Shown here piece after piece: positions 9,339 through 17,771 of a stretch of DNA of 64,000 bases (its first letter is position 1; every line of letters starts with the position of its first letter). The notes beneath the pieces are model-generated. The model saw only the letters and a list, made by a program, of their open reading frames with translations. It had not been told where the DNA came from and searched no databases. Both the position numbers and the translations under genes were made by a program. The stretch is from Variovorax sp. UMC13 (GTDB taxonomy: Bacteria; Pseudomonadota; Gammaproteobacteria; Burkholderiales; Burkholderiaceae_C). The stretch lies in assembly GCF_014170375.1 (NCBI RefSeq), contig NZ_LZZW01000018.1:310001-374000 (forward strand), given 5' to 3'.

Positions 9339-11522
9339 ATGTACAAATTTTTCATGTCCCACGCACGGGCTGCAGTGCATCTCTTGTTTTTGTACCGGCG
9401 GCGCATGGGTGCAGCCCTCTTGCCAAGTGTGACGGCAGCGCTTGTGGCCTGCGGCGGCGGGGATGGCGCAGGCTCCCTGCCGCCTCCAGCAACCGTGCAA
9501 CCTCCGACGAGCGCCAGTTACGCCATCGGCGGCACGGTCGGCGGCCTGAGCGGCACCATCGTTCTGCGCAACAACGACAGGGACGACCTCACGCTCACGG
9601 CCGACGGCGCCTTTGTCTTCGCCACCGGCGTGACAGCGGGCAACCCCTATGCCGTGACCGTTGCCCGGCAGCCTGACGGTCAGACCTGCGCCGTCAGCGC
9701 AGGCCTCGGCAGTGCAACGGCCAATGTGACGCAAGTGCGCGTGGTGTGCGCGGCCCAGACCTTCCCCATCGGGGGCACCGTCAGCGGCCTGTCCGGCACG
9801 CTCATGCTGCGCAACAACGGAATCGACGAACTGAGCGTGTCAGCCAACGGTCGCTTCAACTTCGCTCAGGCGCTGCCTTACGGTGCCGCCTATGAAGTGA
9901 CGCTGCGGACCCAGCCTCTGGGCCAGGCCTGCACGCTGACCCATGCCAACGGCACGGTCACGGCGCCGGTCACGTCCATCGTCGCACTCTGCGTGGCCGA
10001 CCCGTTGACGCTCGCGCCGCCGATTCCCGCCCCGCCCACCATGGCCTACGCGCCCAAATCGTTCCTGTTCAGTTGGCCGGCCATCGGCAACGCCAGCTAC
10101 TACCGCCTGGGCGAAGACCCGGGCGCCACAGGCAGCTTCACCGTGCTGGCCGACAACCTCGGCAGCACCACCTATGCGCTGCAGGAGCTGGCACTGACCC
10201 AGCCGCCGGCCGCCTGGCGCTATGCCTTGCAGGCCTGCAATGCCAATGGCTGCAGTCCGTGGTCGCTGCCGGTCACGGCGGACGCAAAGCAGGCCATCGG
10301 CTATTTCAAGCCGGAGGCCGTCACCGACATCCGCGACTTCGGTCAAGGTGTGGCCCTGTCCCCGGACGGCAGCGTCATGGCCGTTGGCGCTTCGGCCACC
10401 CTGGAATTGTTCACGCGCAGCGCGGGCCAGTGGCAGTGGGCGCAAACGCTGAGCTTCCAGGTCGGAAGCTATCCCAGGCCCGTCATCTCTGACGACGGCA
10501 CCTTGCTGGTGGGCATGTTCGGCCACGATGGCGCGTTTGCCGACCAGGGCCTGGTGCAGGTGTTCTCACGAACTCCATCGGGCTGGACGCAGTCCGACGC
10601 GTGGAACCCGCCAGCGCCTCGCTATCTCGGCAACTTCGGCGCGTTCCTCGGTATCTCGCGGGACAGCACGGTGGCCGTGGTCGGAGAGTACGCGAGCCCC
10701 AGCGGCGGAAGCTTTCACGTGTACCGCAAGACAGGCGGCATCTGGGCCAGGGAGGCCACAATCGAACCTGAGCATCCGCAGCGGGGCGGGCTGTTCGGCG
10801 TGCAGGCCAAGATCTCGGCCGATGCCAGCACGATCGTGGTGGGCGCACAGTACGAACGCAGCGGCTCGCTCACCGATGAAACCGACACCAGCATGGCCAA
10901 TGCCGGCGCGGCATTCGTCTATGGCTACGATGCGGGCGCGGACGCATGGACCAAGCGTGCCTACCTCAAGGCACCGCTGCCCGGCGTCGACGATCTGTTC
11001 GGGGCCTCCACCGCCATCTCGGGCGATGGCGACACGGTGGTCATCGGTGCGCGCAACAAATCGGTCGGCGGCGTGCTTCGCGCGGGTGTCGCGTATGTGT
11101 TCCGGCGCCATGCGGGCGCCTACACCCTCGCCCAGACGATCCCGGCGCCCCAACCCGTGCCGAACGCCGCCTTCGGCGGCTTCGGCATGGCGCTCACGCC
11201 CGACGGCACCGTCCTGGCGATCGCCGCGCTCGGTGATTCGAGCAATGGAACCGGCGTCGATGCCGACCCGACGCAAGGCGCGGCCCCGACGGCTGGCGCC
11301 GTTCACCTGTACCGACTAACAGGCGCGCAGTTCGCCCACACGAGATACCTGAAGGCGCCCAACACCGGAAGCGGCGATGCGTTCGGCAGCGTGATCGACA
11401 TCGCGGCGGACGGCCGGACGATCGCGGTGGGCGCGACGGGAGAAAGCAGCGCCGCGAGTGGCATCGGGGGCGATCAAGCCGACAACAGCAGCACCAGCCG
11501 GGGGGCGGCATACCTCTACTAG
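9339..11522 (+). CDS. Large lipoprotein with tandem repeats and FG-GAP-like beta-propeller
   Basis: A protein of about 727 residues with a lipoprotein signal: RRR, a hydrophobic stretch, then the lipobox LVAC followed by GGGDG (Cys about residue 38). Two ~80-residue tandem modules follow, each of the form IGGTVxGLSGTxxLRNNxxDxLxxxxxGxFxFA and each ending in a Cys. Next is a fibronectin-like stretch (about residues 235-325), then roughly seven blade-like repeats with the pattern GxxVALSPDGSxMAVGA, the FG-GAP/integrin-propeller style. It should be an outer-membrane-anchored surface or periplasmic protein with a binding or adhesive role. Several upstream starts are possible (GTG 9312, ATG 9339, 9354, 9405); none has a strong ribosome binding site. 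It is slightly less GC-rich than its neighbours. Confidence 0.78.
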   Translation: MYKFFMSHARAAVHLLFLYRRRMGAALLPSVTAALVACGGGDGAGSLPPPATVQPPTSASYAIGGTVGGLSGTIVLRNNDRDDLTLTADGAFVFATGVTAGNPYAVTVARQPDGQTCAVSAGLGSATANVTQVRVVCAAQTFPIGGTVSGLSGTLMLRNNGIDELSVSANGRFNFAQALPYGAAYEVTLRTQPLGQACTLTHANGTVTAPVTSIVALCVADPLTLAPPIPAPPTMAYAPKSFLFSWPAIGNASYYRLGEDPGATGSFTVLADNLGSTTYALQELALTQPPAAWRYALQACNANGCSPWSLPVTADAKQAIGYFKPEAVTDIRDFGQGVALSPDGSVMAVGASATLELFTRSAGQWQWAQTLSFQVGSYPRPVISDDGTLLVGMFGHDGAFADQGLVQVFSRTPSGWTQSDAWNPPAPRYLGNFGAFLGISRDSTVAVVGEYASPSGGSFHVYRKTGGIWAREATIEPEHPQRGGLFGVQAKISADASTIVVGAQYERSGSLTDETDTSMANAGAAFVYGYDAGADAWTKRAYLKAPLPGVDDLFGASTAISGDGDTVVIGARNKSVGGVLRAGVAYVFRRHAGAYTLAQTIPAPQPVPNAAFGGFGMALTPDGTVLAIAALGDSSNGTGVDADPTQGAAPTAGAVHLYRLTGAQFAHTRYLKAPNTGSGDAFGSVIDIAADGRTIAVGATGESSAASGIGGDQADNSSTSRGAAYLY

Positions 11523-11564
11523 CAAACCAAGGGAAATCGCCGCCCTCTACCGTCGGCCTCGTAG

Positions 11565-11792
11565 ACTTCCTTGCCGTCGCAGCGGTGACGCCCTGTGCGG
11601 CTGCAGCGCGCACAGCATCGAGGCCTTCCAGGGTCATCTGCTTGACCCTCTCGAGTCGGCGGGCAAAGGTAAGCCGGGCATGCTTATGGGTGTTCATCCG
11701 GTTTTGGGTTTTGAGTGGATTGGGGGTTTGGCGACTTCCAGTCTCTCAAAACTTCTCCGGGTGAACACCCGAAACAACCTATTGGGCCTTCA
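11565..11792 (-). mobile_element. IS481-family insertion sequence remnant, copy A
   Basis: Only one end of the element survives. Reading leftward from 11792 there is a terminal region starting TGAAGGCCCAATAGGT, then about 95 nt of leader, then the start of a transposase: MNTHKHARLTFARRLE and AAAAQGVTAATARK, the N-terminal helix-turn-helix of IS481-type transposases. Similarity stops after TARK near 11565, and the rest of the transposase and the other end are missing. The terminal TGA of this end doubles as the stop codon of the adjacent MFS gene. A second, more decayed copy in the same orientation lies at 22205-22417. The family call rests on remembered IS481 N-termini. Confidence 0.75.
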
Positions 11793-12977
11793 CAACCAGG
11801 CCGCTGCCTCGCGCAGCCCGACGCGTCTTGTCTGCAGCCAAAGGACCGCCGCCGCCGCTGCAGCAGCCGACGCACCCGCCAAGGGAACCAGCGACAGGTC
11901 CGCATACGAAATGGTGAGGCTGCCCAGTCCCCCACCCAGCGCCGTTCCCAGGTTGAAGGACGCGATGTTCAAGCCCGCAGCCACGGCCGTCGACGCGGGC
12001 GCCAGTGCCTGGGCCTGCTTCAGCAGACGCAGGGTCAGCAAGGTCACGATGCAGAAGAAGAACATGCCCAACGATCCGACAAGGACCACTATCGCGGCCG
12101 GAGAACCGTTCAAGACATACAAGCCGAGCAGGTTCAAGGTCAGCCCGGCCAACGCGGCCAGGGTGCTGCCGACGGGCCCCATCGCATCCGCCAGATAGCC
12201 GCCGAGAAGGTTGCCGGCGATGGCGCACAGGCCGAATCCAAGCATTGCCGCGCTCAGCCATCGGACGTCGACGCCGGTGACGTCCAGCAGGTAGGGCGAA
12301 ACGAAGGTGAAGAAGGAAAAGGTCGCGACGCTCACCAGCGCGCTGATGCCGGCCGTGGTCATCAACTGCGGGTGCGCGACGGATTGCAGACCCTGCCACG
12401 CACTCATCCGACGGTCAGGGTGCGCGTCGGCCTGACGAAGGGGCATGAAGAACAGCAAGCCGAACATGCTCAGGGTGCCCAGCGCCCCGATGGCCAGGAA
12501 GATGATGCGCCACGACCAGAGGCTGCCGAGGAAGGTGCCCATCGGCACGCCGACGGCGAGCGCCAGCGTCAGTCCGATCCAGACCACGGAGAGCGCGCGG
12601 CCGGCGCGTGTCGGGTCGACCAGCTTCGTCGCGGCATCCGACGCGACCGCCATGAAGACGCCATGCCCCAGTCCCACCACGAAGCGGATGGCCATCAGCG
12701 TCGGAAGGTTCGGCGAAAGGCTCATCAGCACGCTGCCAAGGGCCAGCACCGCCACGGCCGCCATCAGGACGTGCTTGTCCCGCCAATGCGACACAAAGGC
12801 CGTGACGAAGGGAGCGCCGATGGCCGCGCCAAAGGCATAGGCCGCGATGGCCGTCCCCACCGCGGCGATCTGGGCATGAAGGTCCGTGGCCATGGCAGAG
12901 AGCAGGCCCGCAACGACGAATTCGGAGAGTCCGAAGGCGAAGGTGCACAGTGAAAAAACATAGATGGCTGCAGGCAT
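11790..12977 (-). CDS. MFS transporter (AraJ/sugar-efflux type)
   Basis: A 395-residue inner-membrane carrier with 12 predicted transmembrane helices. It shows the MFS motif A region AFVSHWRDKHVLM, the helix-5 region VVWIGLTLALAVGVPMGTFLGS and the helix-1 opening FSLCTFAFGLSEFVVAGLLS. It resembles the AraJ/sugar or drug efflux branch, so proton-driven export of a small molecule is likely. The ATG at 12977 starts immediately before helix 1. The LysR gene lies upstream on the same strand, 233 nt away. The C-terminus runs directly into an IS481 end that supplies its stop codon, so a few native C-terminal residues may be lost. Confidence 0.87.
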   Translation of the reverse strand: MPAAIYVFSLCTFAFGLSEFVVAGLLSAMATDLHAQIAAVGTAIAAYAFGAAIGAPFVTAFVSHWRDKHVLMAAVAVLALGSVLMSLSPNLPTLMAIRFVVGLGHGVFMAVASDAATKLVDPTRAGRALSVVWIGLTLALAVGVPMGTFLGSLWSWRIIFLAIGALGTLSMFGLLFFMPLRQADAHPDRRMSAWQGLQSVAHPQLMTTAGISALVSVATFSFFTFVSPYLLDVTGVDVRWLSAAMLGFGLCAIAGNLLGGYLADAMGPVGSTLAALAGLTLNLLGLYVLNGSPAAIVVLVGSLGMFFFCIVTLLTLRLLKQAQALAPASTAVAAGLNIASFNLGTALGGGLGSLTISYADLSLVPLAGASAAAAAAAVLWLQTRRVGLREAAAWL

Positions 12978-13156
12978 GGGGTTCCAAGGTCGGCGACGGA
13001 AAGAAGACCCCGGAACGCTTCGCGCGGCCATGGCCGGCGCTGTCCCTGTTTTCGGATGCTGCATGCGCCAGCACGGGTCACGGCATTGCGACACACCGCG
13101 TCGGACGGTGGGTGCCGAGGCAGCTTAGTGCCGGCACGGGCGCTCGTGAAATACCG

Positions 13157-13169
13157 TTCGTGTCGCGAA
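13157..13169. promoter_or_regulatory. Candidate LysR-type operator
   Basis: TTCGTGTCGCGAA is a short dyad of the T-N11-A form typical of LysR binding sites. It lies in the 233-nt gap between the LysR gene and the MFS gene it may control. Such motifs occur by chance in GC-rich DNA, so this is only a suggestion. Confidence 0.3.
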
Positions 13170-13210
13170 TCGAGACGTCGAAGGTCTCAGTGCCTCAGGG
13201 CTTCAAGGCT

Positions 13211-14116
13211 TCAAGGCTGCGGGAGGCGCCGCCGCATCTCCCCGATCAGCCTGTCCCGCAGAGGCGATGCCCGTGACCCGTTCCATGCCATGAGCAGGTC
13301 CAGCTGCAACAGGTCCTCCGATCCCGCCGCGGTGATGGGGCGGAACGCGACGTCTTCCCGCGCCTCGTTCGCCAACGATGCGGGGATCAGCGCAATGCCG
13401 AAGCCGCTCGCGACCAGTGCGACCAAGGTCTGCAGTTTGCGTGCGTGCTGCGCGACCCGAGGCTGGAACCCCGCAGCCTGGCAAAGACGGACGAGTTGAT
13501 CGTGAAAGCCCGGCCCGAGCGGCCGGGGCGACGCGACGAAGTCCTCGTCCTTCAGCAACGCCAATTCGATGGAGGCATGGCCCGCGAGCCGATGCCCCGC
13601 CGGCAGCGCCACCCATATCGGCTCGCGCGCGACGGTCTCGAAGCGCAGGGTCGGCGTGGACGTCCCGGGCGTGCGCATGAACCCGATGTCGGCCGAGCCA
13701 TTTTCCAGGGCCTCGACCTGCTCCCGCGTCGTCGCTTCGATCATCTCAAAGGCAACGCCGGGCGATGCGGCCCGGAACTGGCGCAACGCACGCAGCAGCG
13801 GTGCGTAAGGCGTGATGTGGATGAAGGTCAAGGTCAGCCGGCCGTCGATCCCCTGCGCGACGCGGCGCGTGTGCGCGACGCTCTCGTCCAGTGACTGAAG
13901 AATGGCCCTTACCTGTTCCAGGAAGGAGATGCCGGCCGGCGTCAACGCGACGCTGCGGTTGGTGCGCAGGAATAGCGGAGAACCGATCTCGCTTTCCAGT
14001 CGCCGGATGGCTTGGCTCAGAGGCGGCTGGGCCATGTGCAGGCGCTCCGCCGCCCGGCTGAAATGAAGTTCTTCCGCGACGGCGATGAACTGTTGGAGGA
14101 GGCGGGTTTCGAGCAT
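13211..14116 (-). CDS. LysR family transcriptional regulator
   Basis: A 301-residue LTTR. The winged helix-turn-helix is at residues 1-60 (LLQQFIAVAEELHFSRAAER, then LSQAIRRLESEIGSPLF), with the periplasmic-binding-protein-like effector domain after residue 90. The ATG at 14116 gives the standard N-terminus; longer reading frame upstream is not real. It lies just upstream of the MFS exporter on the same strand, a common regulator-exporter arrangement, so it probably controls that exporter in response to a small effector. The 3' end is followed by a short GCTTCAAG tandem and a GAGAC/GTCTC hairpin without a T-run. Confidence 0.9.
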   Translation of the reverse strand: MLETRLLQQFIAVAEELHFSRAAERLHMAQPPLSQAIRRLESEIGSPLFLRTNRSVALTPAGISFLEQVRAILQSLDESVAHTRRVAQGIDGRLTLTFIHITPYAPLLRALRQFRAASPGVAFEMIEATTREQVEALENGSADIGFMRTPGTSTPTLRFETVAREPIWVALPAGHRLAGHASIELALLKDEDFVASPRPLGPGFHDQLVRLCQAAGFQPRVAQHARKLQTLVALVASGFGIALIPASLANEAREDVAFRPITAAGSEDLLQLDLLMAWNGSRASPLRDRLIGEMRRRLPQP

Positions 14117-14228
14117 CGGCGTTGTCTGTGTTCTTTTCTGTAGCGGCGCAGTGTGGGGCAGGCGAGCGCGACGGTGGGCCCCCGTCGAGGCGGCGCCGGC
14201 ACGTTCTCGGCCAAGTCGTGCTGCAGCA

Positions 14229-15020
14229 CTACGCCGCAAAGTTCTCCGTGTAGCCCAGCAACAAGGTCTTGCACCCCGTCAGCAGCGAAGCGAGCGCGCC
14301 CCAGGCCTCGGCCGCTGCGGCCGCATCGTCGGAGGGATAGACCCGCGCGAGATCGTCCACCAGGCGGCGCGCCTGCGCTTCGTCCGGTGCCTGCGGGCGC
14401 ACGAAGCCCCGCCATGAGGCGCCGATGCCGAAGAAGCGGTAGCCGTGCGTGGTGGCGAGGTGGCGGATGAGCGCGTGGTTCTGGAACACGTCCCAGTCGG
14501 CACTGAAGTAGCCGTTGGGCAGGCCGGCGATGAGCAGGTCGTCGCGCGCCACCGGCACGCGCTGCACATAGACCACGTCGTCGTGGGCCAGCAGCTGGTC
14601 GGGGTCGCGGTTCATCGCGAGCAATGCGTCCACGTCCTCTTGCGAGCTCAGCCTTGCCTGGGCCAACGTGCCCCAGTCCTGTTGCAACGCGGGGACGTCG
14701 AGCTGGGCCGCCACATGCGCGAGCTGCCGTGCCTCGTCGGCGTGCAGCGCGACCGGGTCGTCGTAGTCCACGTCCTCGTTCGCGCCGTCATCGTCGGGCG
14801 TGAGCCGCGCATCCTCGCGGGCGTGCATGCTGGTGTAGCAGCACTGGTCGATGTCATCGAGCGTGCAGAGGAATCGGTGCGCCGGCTCGCGGCTTTGCAG
14901 CGCGTCCAGGCAGGCCAGCACCTCGGCCAGCGAGCGCACCTCGCTCAAGCGCAGGTGGCTGAAGGTGTTGACCGGCCTGAACGGCGAGGTGTTGCGGAAG
15001 TCGATGGCGTCTTCTTGCAT
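14229..15020 (-). CDS. Unrecognised acidic protein
   Basis: A 263-residue soluble protein with no signal peptide or membrane helix. A strong AGGAG stands eight nt upstream of the ATG at 15020. The protein is strongly acidic in the middle (DDDGANEDVDYDDP) and has two Cys in a row (QCCY) near residue 61. The second half (GLPNGYFSADWDVFQNHALIRHL, then YRFFGIGASWRGFVRP) looks like a compact globular domain. I do not recognise a family. It lies 112 nt downstream of nothing related and is divergent from the dehydrogenase operon across 230 nt. Codon use matches the host, so it is likely a genuine conserved hypothetical gene. Confidence 0.7.
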   Translation of the reverse strand: MQEDAIDFRNTSPFRPVNTFSHLRLSEVRSLAEVLACLDALQSREPAHRFLCTLDDIDQCCYTSMHAREDARLTPDDDGANEDVDYDDPVALHADEARQLAHVAAQLDVPALQQDWGTLAQARLSSQEDVDALLAMNRDPDQLLAHDDVVYVQRVPVARDDLLIAGLPNGYFSADWDVFQNHALIRHLATTHGYRFFGIGASWRGFVRPQAPDEAQARRLVDDLARVYPSDDAAAAAEAWGALASLLTGCKTLLLGYTENFAA

Positions 15021-15250
15021 GGCGGTTCTCCTGAGGGGCCAGTGGGCCCCGACAGACCGAGCGTAGCGGAGCAGAAAGACGCTCCGCGTGACGACGATCG
15101 TCGCCATGCTTTCAGTTGGCTTTCGAATGGCCGCCGCTGCAGCAATGCGGACCCTCCGCAAGCCCCTTTCCTACATCGGCCGGCCGCAGGCGACTTCATC
15201 ATCGCGTTTCGCAATCACAACAAGCGGTCTCTGGGGCCGCACACAACGCG

Positions 15251-15988
15251 ATGAAAGACGAGTCCTTTGCCGACCGGCGCAGCTTCTTGCGCCGCTCCAT
15301 TGCCATCGTGCCGGCCGCCACGGCCTTCGGCGCCGGTGGCCTCACCGGCGCCACGCTGGCCCAGACATCCACGGCCAACGCGCCGCCCCCGGCTGTCACG
15401 GCAGGCCCCCCTTACACACCGGTCTACTTCAACGCCACGGAATGGACTTTCGTCCAGGCCGCCGTCGCGCGCCTGATCCCTTCGGACGATGCCGGCCCCG
15501 GCGCCATCGAAGCCGGCGTGCCCGAGTTCATCGACCGCCAGATGGAAGGGGCCTTCGGCCATGCCGCCACCTGGTACATGCAGGGCCCCTTCGTCGAGGT
15601 GTCGCCGCTCTTCGGTTACCAGAAGAAGATGCCGCCGCGCGAGGTGTACCGCGCGGGCATCGCCGCCACCGATGCCTACTGCCGCAAGCAGTACGCCGAC
15701 AAGGGCTTCGCCCAGCTCACGGCCGCGCAGCAGGACGAAGTGCTCACGGGCCTCGAGGCCGGCACCGTCACGCTCGAGGGCGTGGGCGCCAAGGACTTCT
15801 TTGGCTTCCTGCTGCAGAACACCAAGGAGGGCTACTTCAGCGACCCCATCCACGGCGGCAACAAGAACGCCGCGGCCTGGAAGATGATCGGTTTTCCGGG
15901 GGCGCGCGCCGACTATGCCGACTGGGTCGACCGCCCCGGCGTGAAGTACAACCTGCCGCCGGTCAGCATCAGCGGCCCGCAAGGCTGA
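15251..15988 (+). CDS. Gluconate 2-dehydrogenase subunit 3 family protein (Tat-exported small subunit)
   Basis: A 245-residue small subunit of a membrane-bound flavin dehydrogenase. The N-terminus carries a twin-arginine signal (DRRSFLRRS) and a hydrophobic stretch, so it is exported folded, most likely carrying the flavoprotein partner with it. The body has the family segment FVQAAVARLIPSDDAGPGAIEAGV and FIDRQM. The ATG at 15251 is chosen because the Tat motif follows directly. It is the first gene of a three-gene operon, 10 nt before the GMC flavoprotein. The small subunit is not catalytic but is needed for export and stability in this enzyme class. Confidence 0.9.
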   Translation: MKDESFADRRSFLRRSIAIVPAATAFGAGGLTGATLAQTSTANAPPPAVTAGPPYTPVYFNATEWTFVQAAVARLIPSDDAGPGAIEAGVPEFIDRQMEGAFGHAATWYMQGPFVEVSPLFGYQKKMPPREVYRAGIAATDAYCRKQYADKGFAQLTAAQQDEVLTGLEAGTVTLEGVGAKDFFGFLLQNTKEGYFSDPIHGGNKNAAAWKMIGFPGARADYADWVDRPGVKYNLPPVSISGPQG

Positions 15989-15998
15989 AGGACGACAC

Positions 15999-17771
15999 AT
16001 GGCCAACATCAAGAAGCCCCGTGTCGATGCGGTGCTGGTCGGCTTCGGCTGGACCGGCGCGATCATGGGCATGGAACTCACATCCGCCGGCCTCCAGGTG
16101 CTGGCGCTGGAGCGCGGCGAGAACCGCGACACCCAACCCGACTTCGCCTACCCGCGCATCACCGACGAGCTCAGCTACGGCATCCGCGGCAAGCTGTTCC
16201 AGAACCTCTCGCGCGAGACCGTGACCATCCGCCACACGCCGGCCGAGATCGCCGTGCCGTACCGGCAGCTCGCGTCCTTCCTGCCCGGCGACGGCGTGGG
16301 CGGCGCGGGCGTGCACTGGAACGGCCACCACTGGCGCCCGCTGCCCAGCGACCTGCGCATTCGCAGCACCTACGAAGAGCGCTACGGCAAGAAGTTCATT
16401 CCCGAGGGCATGACCATCCAGGACTTCGGCGTGAGCTACGAGGAGCTGGAACCGCACTTCGACCAGTTCGAGAAGATCTGCGGCACCTCGGGCAAGGCCG
16501 GCAACATCGGCGGCAAGATCCAGGCCGGTGGCAATCCCTTCGAAGGCGCCCGCGCCAACGAGTTTCCGCTGCCGCCGCTGGCCTCGGTCAACAGCGCCAA
16601 GCTGTTCGAGAAGGCCGCGCGCGAACTCGGCTACCACCCATTTCCGCAGGCCGCCGCCAACGCCTCGCGCGCCTACACCAACCCGCATGGCGCACAGCTC
16701 GGGCCGTGCAACTTCTGCGGCTTCTGCGAGCGCTACGGCTGCTACATGTATTCCAAGGCCTCGCCGCAGACCACGCTGCTGCCGGTGCTGATGAAGCGGC
16801 CCAACTTCGAGCTGCGCACCAGGTCGCATGTGCTGCGCGTGAACATGTCGCCTGACGGCAAGCGCGCCACCGGCGTGACCTACGTCGACGCCGAAGGCAA
16901 CGAGGTCGAGCAGCCCGCCGACCTGGTGGTGCTGTGCGCCTACCAGTTCCACAACGTGCGGCTGCTGATGCTGTCGAACATCGGCAAGCGCTACGACCCC
17001 GCCACCGGCGAAGGCGTGATCGGTCGCAACTACGCTTACCAGCTCAACGGCGGCGCCAGCCTGTTCTTCGACAAGGAGCAGCCGATGAACCCCTTCGTCG
17101 GCGCGGGCGCCAGCGGCTCGGTCATCGACGACTTCGACGGCGACAACTTCGACCACGGCCCGCTGGGCTTCATCGGCGGCGCCACCATCAACAGCATCAA
17201 CACCGGCGGGCGGCCGATCCAGCAGATGAGCCTGCCGCCCGGCGCGCCCAATTGGGGCGCGGGCTGGAAGAAGTCCGTGAAGGAGAACTACCTGTACATG
17301 GCCAGCGTGGGCAGCCAGGGCTCGGTGATGGCCTACCGCGACAACTACCTCGACCTGGACCCGACCTACAAGGACGTGCACGGCCAGCCGCTGCTGCGCA
17401 TGACCTTCGACTGGAAGGCCAACGACCTCGCGATGACCCAGTTCATCGGCACCAAGGTCGAGCAGATCGCCAAGGCCATGGGGCCGAAGCAGATGAAGAT
17501 GAACTTCCAGAAGCCCGACGCCCATTACGACGTGCGCTTCTACCAGTCGACCCACAACACCGGCGGTGCGCCCATGGGCACCGACCCCAAGACCAGCGCC
17601 GTCAACCGCTTCCTGCAGGTGTGGGACGTGCCCAACGTGTTCGTGATGGGCGCGAGCGCCTTCCCGCAGAACTTCGGCTACAACCCGACGGGCATGGTGG
17701 GCGCGCTGGCCTACTGGTCGGCCAAGGCCATCCGCGAGCAGTACCTGAAGAACCCGGGAGCGCTGGCATGA
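15999..17771 (+). CDS. GMC oxidoreductase, flavoprotein subunit of membrane-bound dehydrogenase
   Basis: A 590-residue FAD enzyme without its own signal peptide. The FAD-binding GFGWTGA is at residues 15-21, and the C-terminal GMC segment STHNTGGAPMGTDP contains the likely catalytic His. A Cys cluster at residues 237, 240, 243 and 248 (CNFCGFCERYGC) resembles the iron-sulfur hinge of bacterial glucose and gluconate dehydrogenases. It should oxidise a sugar, sugar acid or polyol in the periplasm and pass electrons to the cytochrome subunit encoded next. The exact substrate is not readable; gluconate and sorbitol are the usual ones. Its TGA overlaps the cytochrome start as ATGA. Confidence 0.92.
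   Translation: MANIKKPRVDAVLVGFGWTGAIMGMELTSAGLQVLALERGENRDTQPDFAYPRITDELSYGIRGKLFQNLSRETVTIRHTPAEIAVPYRQLASFLPGDGVGGAGVHWNGHHWRPLPSDLRIRSTYEERYGKKFIPEGMTIQDFGVSYEELEPHFDQFEKICGTSGKAGNIGGKIQAGGNPFEGARANEFPLPPLASVNSAKLFEKAARELGYHPFPQAAANASRAYTNPHGAQLGPCNFCGFCERYGCYMYSKASPQTTLLPVLMKRPNFELRTRSHVLRVNMSPDGKRATGVTYVDAEGNEVEQPADLVVLCAYQFHNVRLLMLSNIGKRYDPATGEGVIGRNYAYQLNGGASLFFDKEQPMNPFVGAGASGSVIDDFDGDNFDHGPLGFIGGATINSINTGGRPIQQMSLPPGAPNWGAGWKKSVKENYLYMASVGSQGSVMAYRDNYLDLDPTYKDVHGQPLLRMTFDWKANDLAMTQFIGTKVEQIAKAMGPKQMKMNFQKPDAHYDVRFYQSTHNTGGAPMGTDPKTSAVNRFLQVWDVPNVFVMGASAFPQNFGYNPTGMVGALAYWSAKAIREQYLKNPGALA

Noticed and set aside
13195..13225. GCTTCAAG tandem at the end of the LysR gene as a regulatory repeat
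   Set aside because: Only about two and a half units; too short to mean anything.
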